From Micromonospora sp. NBC_01740 (GTDB lineage: Bacteria > Actinomycetota > Actinomycetes > Mycobacteriales > Micromonosporaceae): 64,000 nucleotides of DNA. The position numbers and the translations under genes were made by a program. Positions 34,277 to 43,689 of this stretch are shown one piece after another. Where the stretch lies: NCBI RefSeq assembly GCF_035920365.1, contig NZ_CP109150.1:3658001-3722000 (forward strand). The letters run 5' to 3'. Position 1 is the stretch's first letter, and each line of letters begins with the position of its first letter. Below the pieces are notes generated by a model. That model did no database searches. It was not told where the DNA came from and saw nothing but the letters and a program-made list of their open reading frames with translations.

Positions 34277-36768
34277 CGGCGCAGTGCGTCCGCCATGGCG
34301 TCGTTGGCCGGCGCCGGTCCCGCTGCGCCACGGCCCTGCCGTTGCGCCCCGCCGCGCCCGCCGCCCTGCCCGGACTGACCGCCCTGACCGCCTCGCCCGC
34401 CGCTGCCCTGACCGCCGCCGCCCTGACCGCCGCGTCCGCCGCCCTGGGCGCCCCGGTCACCGCCCTGGCCGGGCTGGCCGCCCTGGCCGCCCCGCGAGGC
34501 GCCCCGGTCGCCGCGCGGTCCGCCCTGCCCGCCACGTTCGCGGCGCCCGCCGTCCGGGCCGCCGCGCCCGGCGCCCGCCTCCGCGTGGTCCTCCAACCGG
34601 AGGGTGAGCGAGATCCGCTTGCGGGGCACGTCGACGTCGAGCACCTTGACCCGTACGACGTCGCCCGACTTGACCACCTCGCGCGGGTCCTTCACGAACG
34701 TCCGGGACATGGCCGAGACGTGCACCAGCCCGTCCTGGTGCACGCCGACGTCCACGAACGCGCCGAACGCGGCCACGTTGGTCACCACGCCCTCCAGCAC
34801 CATGCCGGGCACCAGGTCGCTGATCTTCTCCACCCCCTCGACGAAGGTGGCGGTGCGGAACTCCGGCCGCGGGTCGCGGCCCGGCTTCTCCAACTCGGCG
34901 AGGATGTCGGTGACGGTGGGCAGGCCGAAGGTGTCGTCGACGAAGTCGGTGGCCCGCAGCCCTCGCAGGATGGCGCTCCGGCCGATCAGCGACCGCAGGT
35001 CCTGGCCCGTGGTGGACAGGATCCGGCGGACCACCGGGTACGCCTCGGGGTGCACGCTGGAGGAGTCCAGCGGGTCGTCGCCGCCGGGGATGCGCAGGAA
35101 GCCGGCACACTGCTCGAAGGCCTTCGGGCCGAGCCGGGCGACCTTCTTCAGCTCCGACCGGGTGCGGAACGGACCGTTCGCGTCGCGGTGCAGCACGATG
35201 TTCTCCGCCAGCCCGGCGCCGATGCCCGAGACCCGGGTCAGCAGCGGCGCGGAGGCGGTGTTGACGTCGACGCCGACCGCGTTGACGCAGTCCTCGACCA
35301 CCGCGTCCAGCGACCGGGAGAGCTTCACCTCCGACAGGTCGTGCTGGTACTGGCCGACCCCGATCGAGCGCGGGTCGATCTTGACCAGCTCGGCGAGCGG
35401 ATCCTGCAGGCGGCGGGCGATGGAGACCGCGCCGCGCAGCGAGACGTCCAGCCCGGGCAGCTCCTGCGAGGCGTACGCGGAGGCGGAGTAGACCGACGCG
35501 CCGGCCTCGGAGACCACCACCTTGGTGAGGTTGAGCTGCGGGTACCGCTTGATCAGCTCGCCGGCGAGCTTGTCGGTCTCCCGGCTGGCGGTGCCGTTGC
35601 CGATGGCGACCAGCTCGACGCCGTGCGCCCCGGCCAGCCGGGCGAGGGTCTCGATCGAGGCGTCCCACTGCCGGCGCGGCTCGTGCGGGTAGATCGTGTC
35701 GGTGGCCACCACCTTGCCGGTCGCGTCCACGACGGCGACCTTCACGCCGGTGCGCAGGCCCGGGTCCAGCCCCATCGTGGGCCGGGTGCCGGCCGGCGCG
35801 GCGAGCAGCAGGTCCCGCAGGTTGGTCGCGAAGACCCGCACCGCCTCCTCCTCGGCCGCCTGCCACAGGCGCATCCGCAGGTCCGCCCCGAGGTGGATGA
35901 GGATCCGCGTACGCCAGGCCCAGCGCACCGTGTCGGCCAGCCACCGGTCCGCCGGCCGGCCCTTGTCGGTGATGCCGAACCGCCCGGCGATCGCCGCCTC
36001 GTAGCGGCTCGGCCCGGTGACCACCGCGTCGGCCTCGCCGGCCTCCTCGGACTCCATGGTCAGGTCGAGCACGCCCTCCTTCTCGCCCCGGAACATGGCC
36101 AGGATCCGGTGCGAGGGCAGCTTCGGGTACGGCTCGGCGAAGTCGAAGTAGTCGGCGAACTTCGCGCCGGCCGACTCCTGCCCGTCGCGTACCCGGGAGG
36201 CCAGCCGGCCCCGCGACCACATCTGCTCGCGCAGCGTGCCGATCAGGTCGGCGTCCTCGGCGAAACGCTCGATGAGGATCGCGCGGGCGCCCTCCAGGGC
36301 GGCGGCGGCATCGGCCACGCCCTTCTCCGCGTCCACGAAGCCGGCGGCGGTCTGGCGTGGGTCCTGGCCCGGGTCGGCCAGCAGCGACTCGGCGAGCGGC
36401 TCCAGCCCGGCCTCGCGGGCGATCTGCGCCCGCGTGCGGCGCTTGGGCTTGTACGGCAGGTAGATGTCCTCCAGGCGGGACTTCGAGTCGGCCGCCATGA
36501 TCTGCGCTTCCAGGGCCTCGTCGAGCTTGCCCTGACCACGGATCGACTCCAGCACCGCCGCGCGCCGCTCGTCCAGCTCGCGCAGGTAGCGCAGCCGCTC
36601 CTCCAGGGTGCGCAGCTGGGTGTCGTCGAGCAGGCCGGTGGCCTCCTTGCGGTAGCGGGCGATGAACGGCACGGTCGCACCGCCGTCGAGCAGCTCCACG
36701 GCCGCCCGTACCTGACGCTCGGCGACGCCGATTTCCTCGGCGATCCGCTGATGAACAGAGAGGGTCAC
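34261..36768 (-). CDS. tex: Tex-family RNA-binding transcription accessory protein with glycine/arginine-rich tail
   Basis: 835 aa. The N-terminal Tex helical domain ([20 protein letters not shown]) includes [20 protein letters not shown]. It is followed by a YqgF-like nuclease fold ([20 protein letters not shown], about 330-349), helix-hairpin-helix motifs ([40 protein letters not shown]) and an S1 domain ([20 protein letters not shown], then GLVHVSAMS). The final ~110 residues are an unusual Gly/Arg/Gln-rich low-complexity tail ending [15 protein letters not shown]. Start is GTG 36768. Tex binds nucleic acid and affects transcription/RNA turnover. The stop codon is embedded in a 15-bp tandem repeat. 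Confidence 0.93.
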   Translation of the reverse strand: MTLSVHQRIAEEIGVAERQVRAAVELLDGGATVPFIARYRKEATGLLDDTQLRTLEERLRYLRELDERRAAVLESIRGQGKLDEALEAQIMAADSKSRLEDIYLPYKPKRRTRAQIAREAGLEPLAESLLADPGQDPRQTAAGFVDAEKGVADAAAALEGARAILIERFAEDADLIGTLREQMWSRGRLASRVRDGQESAGAKFADYFDFAEPYPKLPSHRILAMFRGEKEGVLDLTMESEEAGEADAVVTGPSRYEAAIAGRFGITDKGRPADRWLADTVRWAWRTRILIHLGADLRMRLWQAAEEEAVRVFATNLRDLLLAAPAGTRPTMGLDPGLRTGVKVAVVDATGKVVATDTIYPHEPRRQWDASIETLARLAGAHGVELVAIGNGTASRETDKLAGELIKRYPQLNLTKVVVSEAGASVYSASAYASQELPGLDVSLRGAVSIARRLQDPLAELVKIDPRSIGVGQYQHDLSEVKLSRSLDAVVEDCVNAVGVDVNTASAPLLTRVSGIGAGLAENIVLHRDANGPFRTRSELKKVARLGPKAFEQCAGFLRIPGGDDPLDSSSVHPEAYPVVRRILSTTGQDLRSLIGRSAILRGLRATDFVDDTFGLPTVTDILAELEKPGRDPRPEFRTATFVEGVEKISDLVPGMVLEGVVTNVAAFGAFVDVGVHQDGLVHVSAMSRTFVKDPREVVKSGDVVRVKVLDVDVPRKRISLTLRLEDHAEAGAGRGGPDGGRRERGGQGGPRGDRGASRGGQGGQPGQGGDRGAQGGGRGGQGGGGQGSGGRGGQGGQSGQGGGRGGAQRQGRGAAGPAPANDAMADALRRAGLA

Positions 36769-36916
36769 GATCTCGATCCGCCTTCGGTGTGGGTTCCGCC
36801 CTGCATTGTGCCGGCCCGCACCGACGGCCGTCGCCGCCCCCGGCCCGGCGAGCCGCCCCACCCCTTCCTTGCACCGCCTCGCCCGCGACGCCGCCCGCTG
36901 CGCTAGCGTGGCGATC

Positions 36917-38428
36917 ATGGAACAGCCCGTGGACCCGCGCGCCCGGCGGCTCTTCGGCGGCAGCGCCCGGGCGCTCGGCGACCTCGCCGCCAGCCCGTTC
37001 CGGGCCGACCGCGACCGCATCGTCGCCTCGCCGTTCTTCGCCCGGCTCAACGGCGTGACCCAGGTGGTCAGCCCCGGCGGCTCCGGCCTGCTCGTGCACA
37101 ACCGGCTGACCCACAGCCTCAAGGTGGCGCAGGTGGCGCGCGCCATCGCCGAGCGGCTCACCGCCGACGAGGCGCACCGCGACCTGCTGGAGAAGCTGGG
37201 CGGCTGCGACCCGGACGTGGTGGAGGCCGCCGCGCTCGCGCACGACCTCGGCCACCCGCCGTTCGGGCACCTGGGGGAGCGGGTGCTGGACCGGCTGGCC
37301 CGCCAGCGGCTCGGGCTGACCGACGGGTTCGAGGGCAACGCCCAGTCGTACCGGATCGTCACCAGCACCGAGATCCGCGGCGCGGCGACCACCGGCCTGG
37401 ACCTCACGGCGGCGGTGCGGGCGGCGCTGCTGAAGTACCCGTGGACGCGGCTGGACCACCCCGACCCGCACCCCCGGCTGCTGGACCCGCCGCCGCGCGG
37501 CGCCACCCCGCCGCCGGACGACCCGGACAGCGGCTCGTCGAAGTTCGGGGCGTACCGGACCGAGCTCGGCGACCTGCGGCAGGCCCGGGAGCCGTTCGTG
37601 GGGCGCATCCCGGACTGGCAGCAGACCCCCGAGGCGTCGATCATGGACACCGCCGACGACGTCGCGTACGCGATCCACGACGTGGAGGACTTCTACCGGG
37701 TCGGGGTGCTCCAGCAGGGCGCGGTGGCCGCCGAGCTGATGGCCTGGCAGCGCGAGAGCGGGCACTTCCGGGCCATCACCGACGCGGCCCTGGCCGCCGC
37801 CGCCCGCCGGCCCGGCTCGGCGATCGAGCGGCTGCGCCGGCAACTGCACCGCAAGGACGCCTGGATCGCCGACGACGACGCGTTCGCCGCCGCCGTCGAG
37901 CACGTCCGCGAGGAGTTGGTGGAGGGGCTGCTCGCGATGCCCTTCGACGGCTCCATCGAGGCGGAGCAGTACGTGGCCCGGTTCTCCGCCCGGTGGACGA
38001 CCCGCTTCGTCGACGCGATCACCGTGGTCGAGCAGCCGGCGGTCCGCTCCGGTCACGTGCTGCTCGCCCCCGCGCAGTGGCACGAGGTGCAGGTGCTCAA
38101 GTTCGTCCACCACCGGTTCGTGCTGGCCCGGCCGGACCTGGCCCTGCACCAGCGCGGGCAGGCCCGGCTGCTGGGCACCCTGGTGGAGGCGCTGCTGGAG
38201 TGGCTGCTCGACCCCGAGGAGGAGTCCCGGCTGCCGCGCCGCCTGCACGACCTCGTGGAGCTGGCCGAGGCGGAGCTGCACCCGCGTACGCCGGACCGGA
38301 TCGGCAAGGCCCGCGGGCGGGCGATCGTCGACTTCGTCGCCCAGCTCACCGACGGTCAGGCGGTCGCCATGCTGGACGCCCTGTCGGGCCGCTCCGGGGC
38401 GCTCTGGACCGACGCCTTCGTCCTCTGA
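36917..38428 (+). CDS. dgt: Deoxyguanosinetriphosphate triphosphohydrolase (HD domain)
   Basis: Cleaves dGTP (and in this subgroup often other dNTPs) to the nucleoside and triphosphate. The 503-aa protein has the HD metal site split as usual: His in [20 protein letters not shown] (about 50) and the His-Asp pair in [20 protein letters not shown] (about 112), then [13 protein letters not shown] and [20 protein letters not shown]. Start ATG 36917 lies 148 bases from the divergent tex start. The length fits the long actinobacterial form. Confidence 0.92.
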   Translation: MEQPVDPRARRLFGGSARALGDLAASPFRADRDRIVASPFFARLNGVTQVVSPGGSGLLVHNRLTHSLKVAQVARAIAERLTADEAHRDLLEKLGGCDPDVVEAAALAHDLGHPPFGHLGERVLDRLARQRLGLTDGFEGNAQSYRIVTSTEIRGAATTGLDLTAAVRAALLKYPWTRLDHPDPHPRLLDPPPRGATPPPDDPDSGSSKFGAYRTELGDLRQAREPFVGRIPDWQQTPEASIMDTADDVAYAIHDVEDFYRVGVLQQGAVAAELMAWQRESGHFRAITDAALAAAARRPGSAIERLRRQLHRKDAWIADDDAFAAAVEHVREELVEGLLAMPFDGSIEAEQYVARFSARWTTRFVDAITVVEQPAVRSGHVLLAPAQWHEVQVLKFVHHRFVLARPDLALHQRGQARLLGTLVEALLEWLLDPEEESRLPRRLHDLVELAEAELHPRTPDRIGKARGRAIVDFVAQLTDGQAVAMLDALSGRSGALWTDAFVL

Positions 38429-38458
38429 GGGGCGGCGCCGCGGCACGCCCCACGGCGC

Positions 38459-39604
38459 TCAGGCGACGGCCTGCCACCAGCCGTCGACGGCCGGCGGGTC
38501 GTCCACCACCACCCGCTCCCCGGGGCGGGGCACGGCCAGCCGTACGTCCCGGGCCTTAGCCTCGGCCCAGATCCGGTCCACCGGCTCGGACCAGTCGTGC
38601 AGGGCGAGGTTGAACGTCGCCCAGTGCACCGGTACGAGCAGCCCGCCGCGCAGGTCGAGGTGGGCGGCGACGGCCTCCTCGGGGAACATGTGGATGCTCG
38701 GCCAGGCCCGGTCGTACGCCCCGATCTGCACCAGCGTGACGTCGAACGGCCCGTGCCGCTCGCCGATCTCGGCGTAGCCGTCGAAGTAGCCGGAGTCGCC
38801 GGTGTAGAAGACCTTCCGGTGCGCGCCGGCGACCACCCAGGAGCTCCAGAGCGTCCCGTCGCGGCGCAGCCCCCGGCCGGAGAAGTGCTGCGCGGCGGTG
38901 GCCGTGATCTCCAGCCCCGCCACCCGGTGGCTCTCCTCCCAGTCCAGCTCGACGATCCGCCCGGCCGGTACGCCCCAGCGGTCCAGGTGCGCGCCCACGC
39001 CCAGGGGCACCAGGAACGGCGCCGACTGCAGGGCGGTCAGCGCCTGGACGGTCGCCATGTCGAGGTGGTCGTAGTGGTCGTGCGAGATCAGGATCGCGTC
39101 CACCGGGGGCAGTTCGTCGAGGCGTACCGGCGGCTCGTGCAGGCGGCGCGGGCCGACCAGGGCCGACGGGGAGCACCGGTCGCTCCACACCGGGTCGACC
39201 AGCACCCGGCGGCCCTCGATCTCGATCAGCGCGGAGGCGTGGCCGTACCAGACGATGTTCAGCTCACGCCCGGCGTCGGTGGCCGGGGCGGCGCCCGGGC
39301 GCGACAGCGGCACGGCGGCGCCCGGCCGGCGCTTCTGCTTGCCGAAGATCAGCTCGCGGATCAGGTTGCGGTCGGGGGTGCCGGCCATCGAACGGGAGCC
39401 GCCCGGGTTGCGGAAGGCGCCGTCGTGGAACCGGGGCGAGCGGGCGGCCCGCTCCGCGCGGGCGCCGGTGAGCCGGCCGCCGAGCGCCGCCGGCACGTCC
39501 CGGGCCACCCACGCGAGCCCGGCGAGCGCGGCCAGCCCGGCCGCTCCGCGTAGCCGCCGCCCGAGTGCCCGGTCGGGTCCCGCGCGTTCCGGTGCTGCGC
39601 CCAT
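38459..39604 (-). CDS. Metallo-beta-lactamase-fold hydrolase (NAPE-PLD/UlaG-like)
   Basis: 381 aa. The metal site is in ILISHDHYDHLDMATVQALT (HXHXDH near residue 180), with later ligands around AAQHFSGRGL, YTGDSGYF and LVPVHWATFNLALHDW. HASALIEIEGRRVLVDPVWS is the family's opening strand. An N-terminal hydrophobic stretch (AGLAALAGLAWVARDVPAAL) may anchor it at the membrane. The set HFSGRG, SIHMFPEEAV and PVHWATF is typical of the N-acyl-phosphatidylethanolamine-phospholipase-D-like group, but the substrate is unknown here. The start is ATG 39604. It is convergent with dgt. Confidence 0.85.
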   Translation of the reverse strand: MGAAPERAGPDRALGRRLRGAAGLAALAGLAWVARDVPAALGGRLTGARAERAARSPRFHDGAFRNPGGSRSMAGTPDRNLIRELIFGKQKRRPGAAVPLSRPGAAPATDAGRELNIVWYGHASALIEIEGRRVLVDPVWSDRCSPSALVGPRRLHEPPVRLDELPPVDAILISHDHYDHLDMATVQALTALQSAPFLVPLGVGAHLDRWGVPAGRIVELDWEESHRVAGLEITATAAQHFSGRGLRRDGTLWSSWVVAGAHRKVFYTGDSGYFDGYAEIGERHGPFDVTLVQIGAYDRAWPSIHMFPEEAVAAHLDLRGGLLVPVHWATFNLALHDWSEPVDRIWAEAKARDVRLAVPRPGERVVVDDPPAVDGWWQAVA

Positions 39605-39714
39605 CGTCGTCCCTCCGCCGTGTCCCGTCGTACACGGTAGCCCGGCCACCAGGGGACCGGCGGAAGGTCGGCGGGGCCCGCCGGGACGGCGGACCCCGCA
39701 CGTCGCGGGGCGGC

Positions 39715-40728
39715 TCAGCCGCCGTTGCTGGGCCGCTGGGCGGTCGGCCGGTGGGTGAGGCCGGTGCCGGTGAGGCGGTCCACCGAGGCCAGGAAGCGCC
39801 GGCCCATCCGGGCGCGGGCCTCGACGGCGGGATGCGTGGCGCCGTAGTCGGCCGGCTCGGCCTGCCCGTCGGCGAAGAGGGCGTACGTCAGCACGGGCGC
39901 ACCGGCCGTGTCGAAGATCACCCCGGCCTCGTGCCGGGCGTCGGCGAACCAGCCGGCCTTCGTGGCGACGCGGGCCCGCTCGGTCGAGGACATCACCCGC
40001 CGGATCCCGTCGGTGTACGCGACGGGGGCGCGCAGCAGCCGCAGCACGAGCGCCGTGCCGGCCGGCGAGAGCAGCGTGCCGGCCACCAGCGCGCGCAGCA
40101 GGTCGTGGGTCTCCCGGGGGGTGCTGGTGCCGAGGAAGAACCGGTTGGGGTTGGCGACGGGCTGCACCTGCGTGTTCGGGAAGCCCTTGTCGCGCAGGAT
40201 CCCGTTGAGCTCGGCGGCCGGGCAGACCAGGCCGCACAGCCGTACCGCCGTGTCGTCGGAGACGGTCAGCAGGTTGGCCAGCACGTGCCCGAGGGTCACG
40301 AAGCTCGGGTACGCCCCGTCGAGGCTGAACATGCCGTCCCCGCCGGGCACCACGATCGCCTCGGTCACCTCGACCCGCTGGTCGAGCGTCAGCAGTCCCC
40401 GGTCGACCTTGTCGAGCACCGCCACGGCGACCGCGATCTTGTTGACGCTGTACGCCTCGATGCGCCGGTCCGGCTCGTCGGACACGGCCACCACCGGGGC
40501 ACCAGCCGGGTCGGCGACGCTGACGTACGCCTGCCAGTTGCCGCCCGCTGCCACCGTCTGCCGTTCGTAGATCGCGGCCACCCGGCGGGCGGCCTGCCCG
40601 GGCGTCGCCGGCGCCGGTTCGGCGACCTCGGGGGCGGCGGACGCCGGCGCGGCGGCGCCGAGCACCGTTCCCGCCGTGGCCACCGTGCCCAGTCCCAGCG
40701 CGGTCCTGCGGTTCACCCGGATAGTCAA
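39715..40728 (-). CDS. Exported serine hydrolase, class A beta-lactamase fold with altered motifs
   Basis: 337 aa. A Tat-like signal (VNRRTALGLGTVATAGTVLG, AAAPASA) is followed by a penicillin-binding fold. The nucleophile motif S-X-X-K is in AYSVNKIAVAVAVLDKVDRG. The SDN loop reads SDD in LTVSDDTAVRLCGLV, and the KTG triad reads KAG in RVATKAGWFADARHEAGVIF. A usual Glu166-type omega-loop motif is not evident. So it may be a cell-wall-related or esterase-like hydrolase rather than a resistance enzyme. The start TTG 40728 is preferred because GGGAGAG lies just upstream; GTG 40716 is the alternative. Confidence 0.8.
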   Translation of the reverse strand: MTIRVNRRTALGLGTVATAGTVLGAAAPASAAPEVAEPAPATPGQAARRVAAIYERQTVAAGGNWQAYVSVADPAGAPVVAVSDEPDRRIEAYSVNKIAVAVAVLDKVDRGLLTLDQRVEVTEAIVVPGGDGMFSLDGAYPSFVTLGHVLANLLTVSDDTAVRLCGLVCPAAELNGILRDKGFPNTQVQPVANPNRFFLGTSTPRETHDLLRALVAGTLLSPAGTALVLRLLRAPVAYTDGIRRVMSSTERARVATKAGWFADARHEAGVIFDTAGAPVLTYALFADGQAEPADYGATHPAVEARARMGRRFLASVDRLTGTGLTHRPTAQRPSNGG

Positions 40729-40780
40729 TCGTCTCTCCCGTCGTGGTGGGCCGGCCCACCACCCTAGGCGAGACGATCGA
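40725..40780. promoter_or_regulatory. Inverted repeat over the start of the serine-hydrolase gene, with a perfect 20-bp centre
   Basis: Bases 40743-40762 are a perfect palindrome (half-site GTGGTGGGCC). Outer arms around ATCGTCTC (left) and GAGACGAT (right) extend the symmetry to 40725-40780 with a few mismatches. It covers the ribosome site and start codon of the hydrolase gene and ends about 20 bases before the SDR stop. It could be an operator for the hydrolase or a two-way terminator. Confidence 0.5.
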
Positions 40781-40802
40781 CGCCGGTGATCCCGCGCGGC
40801 GC

Positions 40803-41747
40803 TCACGGCAGCCGGCGCCGGACGGCCGCCACGACCGGGCCGGGCAGTTCCCCGATGGCCCGCGCCACCCGCTGGAGGTCGGGCAGCCAGCCGCCGCGCA
40901 CCGACGCGGCGGCCGGGTCCGGCGCGAACACCGTGCCGTCGTGCGGTGCGACCGGCCGGTCGGTCAGCCCGAGCAGTCGCATCAACGGCCCGACGAGGGC
41001 GTCGTAGACGCCCGGCAGCATGGTGAAGCCGATCCGCATGACCAGGTTGACCCGGCCCACCGACACCTCCCGGCGGGGCCGGTCGGCGCAGTCCACGATG
41101 GCCCGCGCCACCCGCTCCGGGGTGGTGACGGGCGGCGGGGGCCGGCCGGCCCGGCCGAGGTGGTTCGCGGCCCGCTGGTAGACCGGGGTGTCCACACTGC
41201 CCGGGTTGACGATGCAGACGTGCACCCCCGGGGTCTCCCGGGCCTCCTGCTGCAGGGTACGGGTCAGCCCCTGCAACCCCCACTTGCTCGCCACGTAGCC
41301 GCTCATGTAGGGCGCGGTGATGTGGCCCAGCACCGACCCGGTGAGGATCAGTGTTCCCCCGCCGTCCGCCGAGAAGCGGCGCAGCGCCACCCGGGCCACC
41401 GCGGCGGCGGCGAGCAGGTCGGTGCGCACCACCTGCTCGAAGACCCGCTCCGGGGTCTCCTCGAACCGGCCGTACGCCATCACCGCCGCCGTGTGCACCC
41501 AGACGTCGATGCCGCCGAACCGGTCGAGGGCCGCGTCGGCGAGCGCCGTCAGCGCGCCGTCGGCGGTGATGTCGGTAGGCACCTGGAGCACCTGCGCGCC
41601 CGCCGCCCGGCACTCGTCGCGCACCGCGGCGAGGGTGACGGGGGAGCGGGCGGCGAGCACGAGACGGTCCCCGCGTGCCGCGAAGGCCCGGGCCGCCGCC
41701 CGGCCGATCCCGCTGGTCGCGCCCGTCACGACCACCGTCCGGGTCAC
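40803..41747 (-). CDS. Short-chain dehydrogenase/reductase
   Basis: A 314-aa classical SDR. The cofactor site TVVVTGATSGIGRAAARAFA is followed by LVLAARS, suggesting NADPH use; the NNAG-like position reads VHTAAV. The catalytic Ser is in LILTGSVLGHITAPYMSGYV, with YVASK. The ~70-residue C-terminal extension (MRIGFTMLPGVYDALVGPLM) is hydrophobic in part and may touch the membrane. Start GTG 41747 overlaps the alcohol-dehydrogenase stop by 4 bases, so the two oxidoreductases are one transcription unit. The substrate is unknown. Confidence 0.85.
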   Translation of the reverse strand: MTRTVVVTGATSGIGRAAARAFAARGDRLVLAARSPVTLAAVRDECRAAGAQVLQVPTDITADGALTALADAALDRFGGIDVWVHTAAVMAYGRFEETPERVFEQVVRTDLLAAAAVARVALRRFSADGGGTLILTGSVLGHITAPYMSGYVASKWGLQGLTRTLQQEARETPGVHVCIVNPGSVDTPVYQRAANHLGRAGRPPPPVTTPERVARAIVDCADRPRREVSVGRVNLVMRIGFTMLPGVYDALVGPLMRLLGLTDRPVAPHDGTVFAPDPAAASVRGGWLPDLQRVARAIGELPGPVVAAVRRRLP

Positions 41748-42928
41748 GGTGCCAGCACGACCTTGACGCAGCCGTCCTCCTTCTTCTGGAACATCTCGTA
41801 CGCCTGCGGCGCCTCCGCCAGTGGCACCCGGTGGGTACGCAGGTCCATCACGCCCAGCGGGTCGTCGTCGCCGGAGAGCAGCGGGATGATCTCGTCGGTC
41901 CACCGGCGCACGTGGCACTGCCCCATCCGCAGCTGGACGCCCCGGTCGAACATCTCCATCAGGGGCATCGGGTCGACCTCGCCGCCGTAGACGCCGGAGA
42001 TGGAGACCGTGCCGCCGCGGCGGACGGCCTTGAGCGCGGCCTTGAGCACGACGAGCCGGTCGACGCCCGCCTTGTCGGTCATGGTCTGCGCGAGCTTGTC
42101 CGGCAGCAGCCCGGTGGCGGCCTGGGCGAGCTTGCCGAGGGGCGCGCCGTGGGCCTCCATGCCCACCGCGTCGATGACGGCGTCGGGGCCGCGCCCGTCG
42201 ACGAGGTCGATCAGCGCGCTGGGCACGTCGTCCAGTTGGCTGACGTCGAGCACCTCGATGCCGTGCCGGCGGGCCATCGCCAACCGCTCCGGCACCAGGT
42301 CCAGCCCGATGACCCGGTCCGCGCCGAGGTGCCGGCCGATGCGGGCGCAGAGCTGACCGACCGGCCCGAGCCCGAAGACGGCGAGGGTACCGCCGCGTGG
42401 GGTGTCGGCGTACTTCACCGCCTGCCAGGCGGTCGGCAGGATGTCGGACAGGTAGAGCCAGCGCTCGTCGGGCCCGGTGTCGGGCACCTTGATCGGGCCG
42501 AACTGGGCGTGCGGCACCCGCAGGTACTCCGCCTGCCCACCGGGCACCGAGCCGTAGAGCGACGTGTAGCCGAACAGCGCGGCGCCCTTGCCCTCGGCCG
42601 TCACCTGGGTGGTCTCGCACTGCGCGTACAGCTGCCGGTCGCACATCCAGCAGGAGCCGCAGGAGATGTTGAACGGCACCACCACCCGGTCGCCCGGCTT
42701 GAGCCGGGTCACCCCCGCGCCCACCTCCTCGACGATGCCCATCGGCTCGTGACCGAGGACGTCGCCGGGCTTCAGGTACGGCCCGAGCACCTCGTACAGG
42801 TGCAGGTCGGAGCCGCAGATCGCGGTCGAGGTGATCCGGACGACGGCGTCGGTCGGCTCCTCGATCCGCGGATCGGGCACCTCCTCCACCCGTACGTCCC
42901 GCTTGCCCTGCCAGGTCAGTGCCTTCAT
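41744..42928 (-). CDS. Zinc-dependent alcohol dehydrogenase (MDR family, formaldehyde-dehydrogenase-like)
   Basis: 394 aa. Catalytic-zinc ligands are in TSTAICGSDLHLYEVLGPYL and GDVLGHEPMGIVEEVG. Structural-zinc cysteines are CGSCWMCDRQLYAQCE. The nucleotide fold is LAVFGLGPVGQLCARIGRHL. The whole pattern (KALTWQGKRDVRVEEVPDPR start, AGVDRLVVLKAALKAVRRGG) is that of the large MDR group annotated glutathione-independent formaldehyde dehydrogenase-like. The start is ATG 42928 with GGGAC just upstream. Coupled to the SDR gene. Confidence 0.9.
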   Translation of the reverse strand: MKALTWQGKRDVRVEEVPDPRIEEPTDAVVRITSTAICGSDLHLYEVLGPYLKPGDVLGHEPMGIVEEVGAGVTRLKPGDRVVVPFNISCGSCWMCDRQLYAQCETTQVTAEGKGAALFGYTSLYGSVPGGQAEYLRVPHAQFGPIKVPDTGPDERWLYLSDILPTAWQAVKYADTPRGGTLAVFGLGPVGQLCARIGRHLGADRVIGLDLVPERLAMARRHGIEVLDVSQLDDVPSALIDLVDGRGPDAVIDAVGMEAHGAPLGKLAQAATGLLPDKLAQTMTDKAGVDRLVVLKAALKAVRRGGTVSISGVYGGEVDPMPLMEMFDRGVQLRMGQCHVRRWTDEIIPLLSGDDDPLGVMDLRTHRVPLAEAPQAYEMFQKKEDGCVKVVLAP

Positions 42929-43185
42929 GTCCCGTCGTCCCCTCCTCGTGCCGTCCCCGGGGTTGCTACCCGCCCCCGACGACTTGAACCGGCACGGAGC
43001 GCCGAGGTGGCCGATGGCGGGCGGGTCGCGATGGCGGGGCCAGGGGCGGGTCGCGACAGCCGGGCCGGGGGCGGGTGGTTCGGGCGGCATCGAGGGCCGG
43101 GATCGCGTGGGTGACGGCCCGCAGCCGCCGCGGGGATGGTCGAAGCCGGATGCGCATGGTCGGGCGTCGTCCCCGAAGCGGCTCC

Positions 43186-43290
43186 GGCCCGGTGTCCGGT
43201 GGCCCGGCGTTTGGTGGCCCGGTGTCCGGTGGCCCGGTGTCCGGTGGCCCGGCGTTTGGTGGCCTGGCGTCCGGTGGCCCGGCGGTCCGA
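43186..43290. repeat. 15-bp tandem array, seven units
   Basis: Units GGCCCGGTGTCCGGT or GGCCCGGCGTTTGGT follow each other without gaps at 43186, 43201, 43216, 43231, 43246, 43261 and 43276, the last two degenerate. The sequence before it (42929-43185) is low-complexity, with GGGGCGGGTCGCGA-like duplicates; no gene is supported there. Confidence 0.9.
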
Positions 43291-43373
43291 TGGTGCGGCG
43301 TCCGGTGGTCTGGTGGTGCGGCGTGCGGCGTGCAGCGTGCGGCGGTCTGGTGGTCCGGTGGTCCGGTGGCTGC

Positions 43374-43431
43374 CTGTCGAGCTGATGTCGCAGACGACTC
43401 AGCTGATGTCGCAAACGATTCAGCTCGACAG
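43374..43431. repeat. Palindrome family, locus 3: nested double palindrome
   Basis: Outer arms CTGTCGAGCTGA (43374-43385) and TCAGCTCGACAG (43420-43431) are perfect inverted copies. Between them the motif GATGTCGCAGACGACTCAGCT is repeated as a second version with CAAACGAT, so two hairpins share one frame. Same family as 9769-9809 and 33885-34087. Confidence 0.85.
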
Positions 43432-43490
43432 GGCGCGAGCAGGGAGATCCGGCCGGGCGGGACAGTGGGCCGTATCGGGGCAGACCAAAC

Positions 43491-43530
43491 TCCGTCGAAG
43501 TCGAAGTCGAAGTCGAAGTCGAAGTCGAAA
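43491..43530. repeat. Hexanucleotide array GTCGAA
   Basis: Six consecutive GTCGAA copies (about 43493-43528), with a broken last copy. After it, GCTACGGCGAGGG-CGCCGCG occurs twice (near 43587 and 43618). No gene is seen between 43432 and 43689. Confidence 0.8.
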
Positions 43531-43626
43531 TCGGGGCGCGGGCGTCGCGGTGGGGAGGGGGACGGCGGGCCGGCGATCGGCAGGTGCTACGGCGAGGGTC
43601 GCCGCGATCGGGTGGGCGCTACGGCG

Positions 43627-43658
43627 AGGGCCGCCGCGTTGGAAGACGCGGCGGCCCT
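43627..43658 (-). terminator. Terminator hairpin after sdhB
   Basis: Perfect 13-bp arms AGGGCCGCCGCGT (43627-43639) and ACGCGGCGGCCCT (43646-43658) with a 6-base loop, 32 bases after the sdhB stop on the minus strand. Confidence 0.8.
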
Positions 43659-43689
43659 GTGCCGACCTCGCCGGCGTGAGGTGTGCGGC

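Noticed and set aside
42955..43000. tRNA-like GGTTCAAGTC segment on the minus strand
   Set aside because: The flanking bases do not pair into a T stem, and no acceptor or anticodon stem can be built around it.
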